A stretch of DNA of 5,885 bases from UMGS1484 sp045661365 (GTDB taxonomy: Bacteria; Bacillota; Clostridia; Oscillospirales; Acutalibacteraceae): contig JAZRFL010000079.1 of the NCBI GenBank assembly GCA_045661365.1, forward strand, positions 1 to 5,885. Direction: 5' to 3'. The translations under genes were made by a program, and so were the position numbers. Of this stretch, positions 5,873 through 5,885 are shown one piece after another. How positions within the stretch are numbered: the first letter of the stretch is position 1; each line of letters begins with the position of its first letter. The notes under the pieces were generated by a model that saw only the letters and a list, made by a program, of their open reading frames with translations, did no database searches and was not told where the DNA came from.

Positions 5873-5885
5873 ATACTGATATTAA

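Overview
The window looks like chromosomal DNA from a mid-GC Firmicute, most likely an anaerobic, gut-type Clostridia member. This rests on strong AAGGAGG-type ribosome binding sites, two fully consensus TTGACA-17-TATAAT promoters, a Na+-translocating decarboxylase subunit and clostridial-style class II xylose genes. The assignment to Clostridia is an inference; no rRNA or other marker gene is present. All genes lie on the + strand. I see no tRNA, rRNA, CRISPR, insertion sequence, attachment site or origin.

Layout. (1) Positions 1-740 hold the end of a membrane-energetics operon. This is the C-terminal third or so of a Na+-pump decarboxylase beta subunit, then a 57-residue single-pass membrane protein (505-678) that looks like an OadG-related small subunit, then a strong intrinsic terminator (700-740). 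(2) Positions 751-4660 are a self-contained xylose catabolic operon. A consensus promoter (751-779) with an operator-like inverted repeat at the expected transcription start drives a LacI-family regulator (816-1826), xylose isomerase xylA (1851-3170) and xylulokinase xylB (3174-4625). Intergenic gaps are only 24 and 3 bases, and a perfect 11-bp hairpin terminator closes the operon. (3) Positions 4675-5806 are a second unit with its own consensus promoter. It encodes a 355-residue kinase of the aminoglycoside-phosphotransferase fold that closely resembles bifidobacterial N-acetylhexosamine 1-kinase (NahK/LnpB). (4) Positions 5807-5885 hold a weak terminator-like hairpin and a purine-rich ribosome-binding-like stretch, probably leading into another gene beyond the window.

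How the genes work together. XylA converts D-xylose to D-xylulose and XylB phosphorylates it to xylulose 5-phosphate for the pentose phosphate or phosphoketolase route. The first-position LacI-type regulator probably senses a sugar and controls its own operon. No xylose transporter is in view. The NahK-like kinase would make a sugar 1-phosphate, in the classical pathway from GlcNAc/GalNAc released by a galacto-N-biose/lacto-N-biose phosphorylase, but no such phosphorylase is in the window. Two positions that I recall as substrate-pocket residues in B. longum NahK differ here.

I do not see a clearly undescribed system. The points most worth a second look are the altered pocket of the NahK-like kinase, the small subunit after the decarboxylase beta gene, and the LacI-type (not ROK-type) regulator with its candidate operator.
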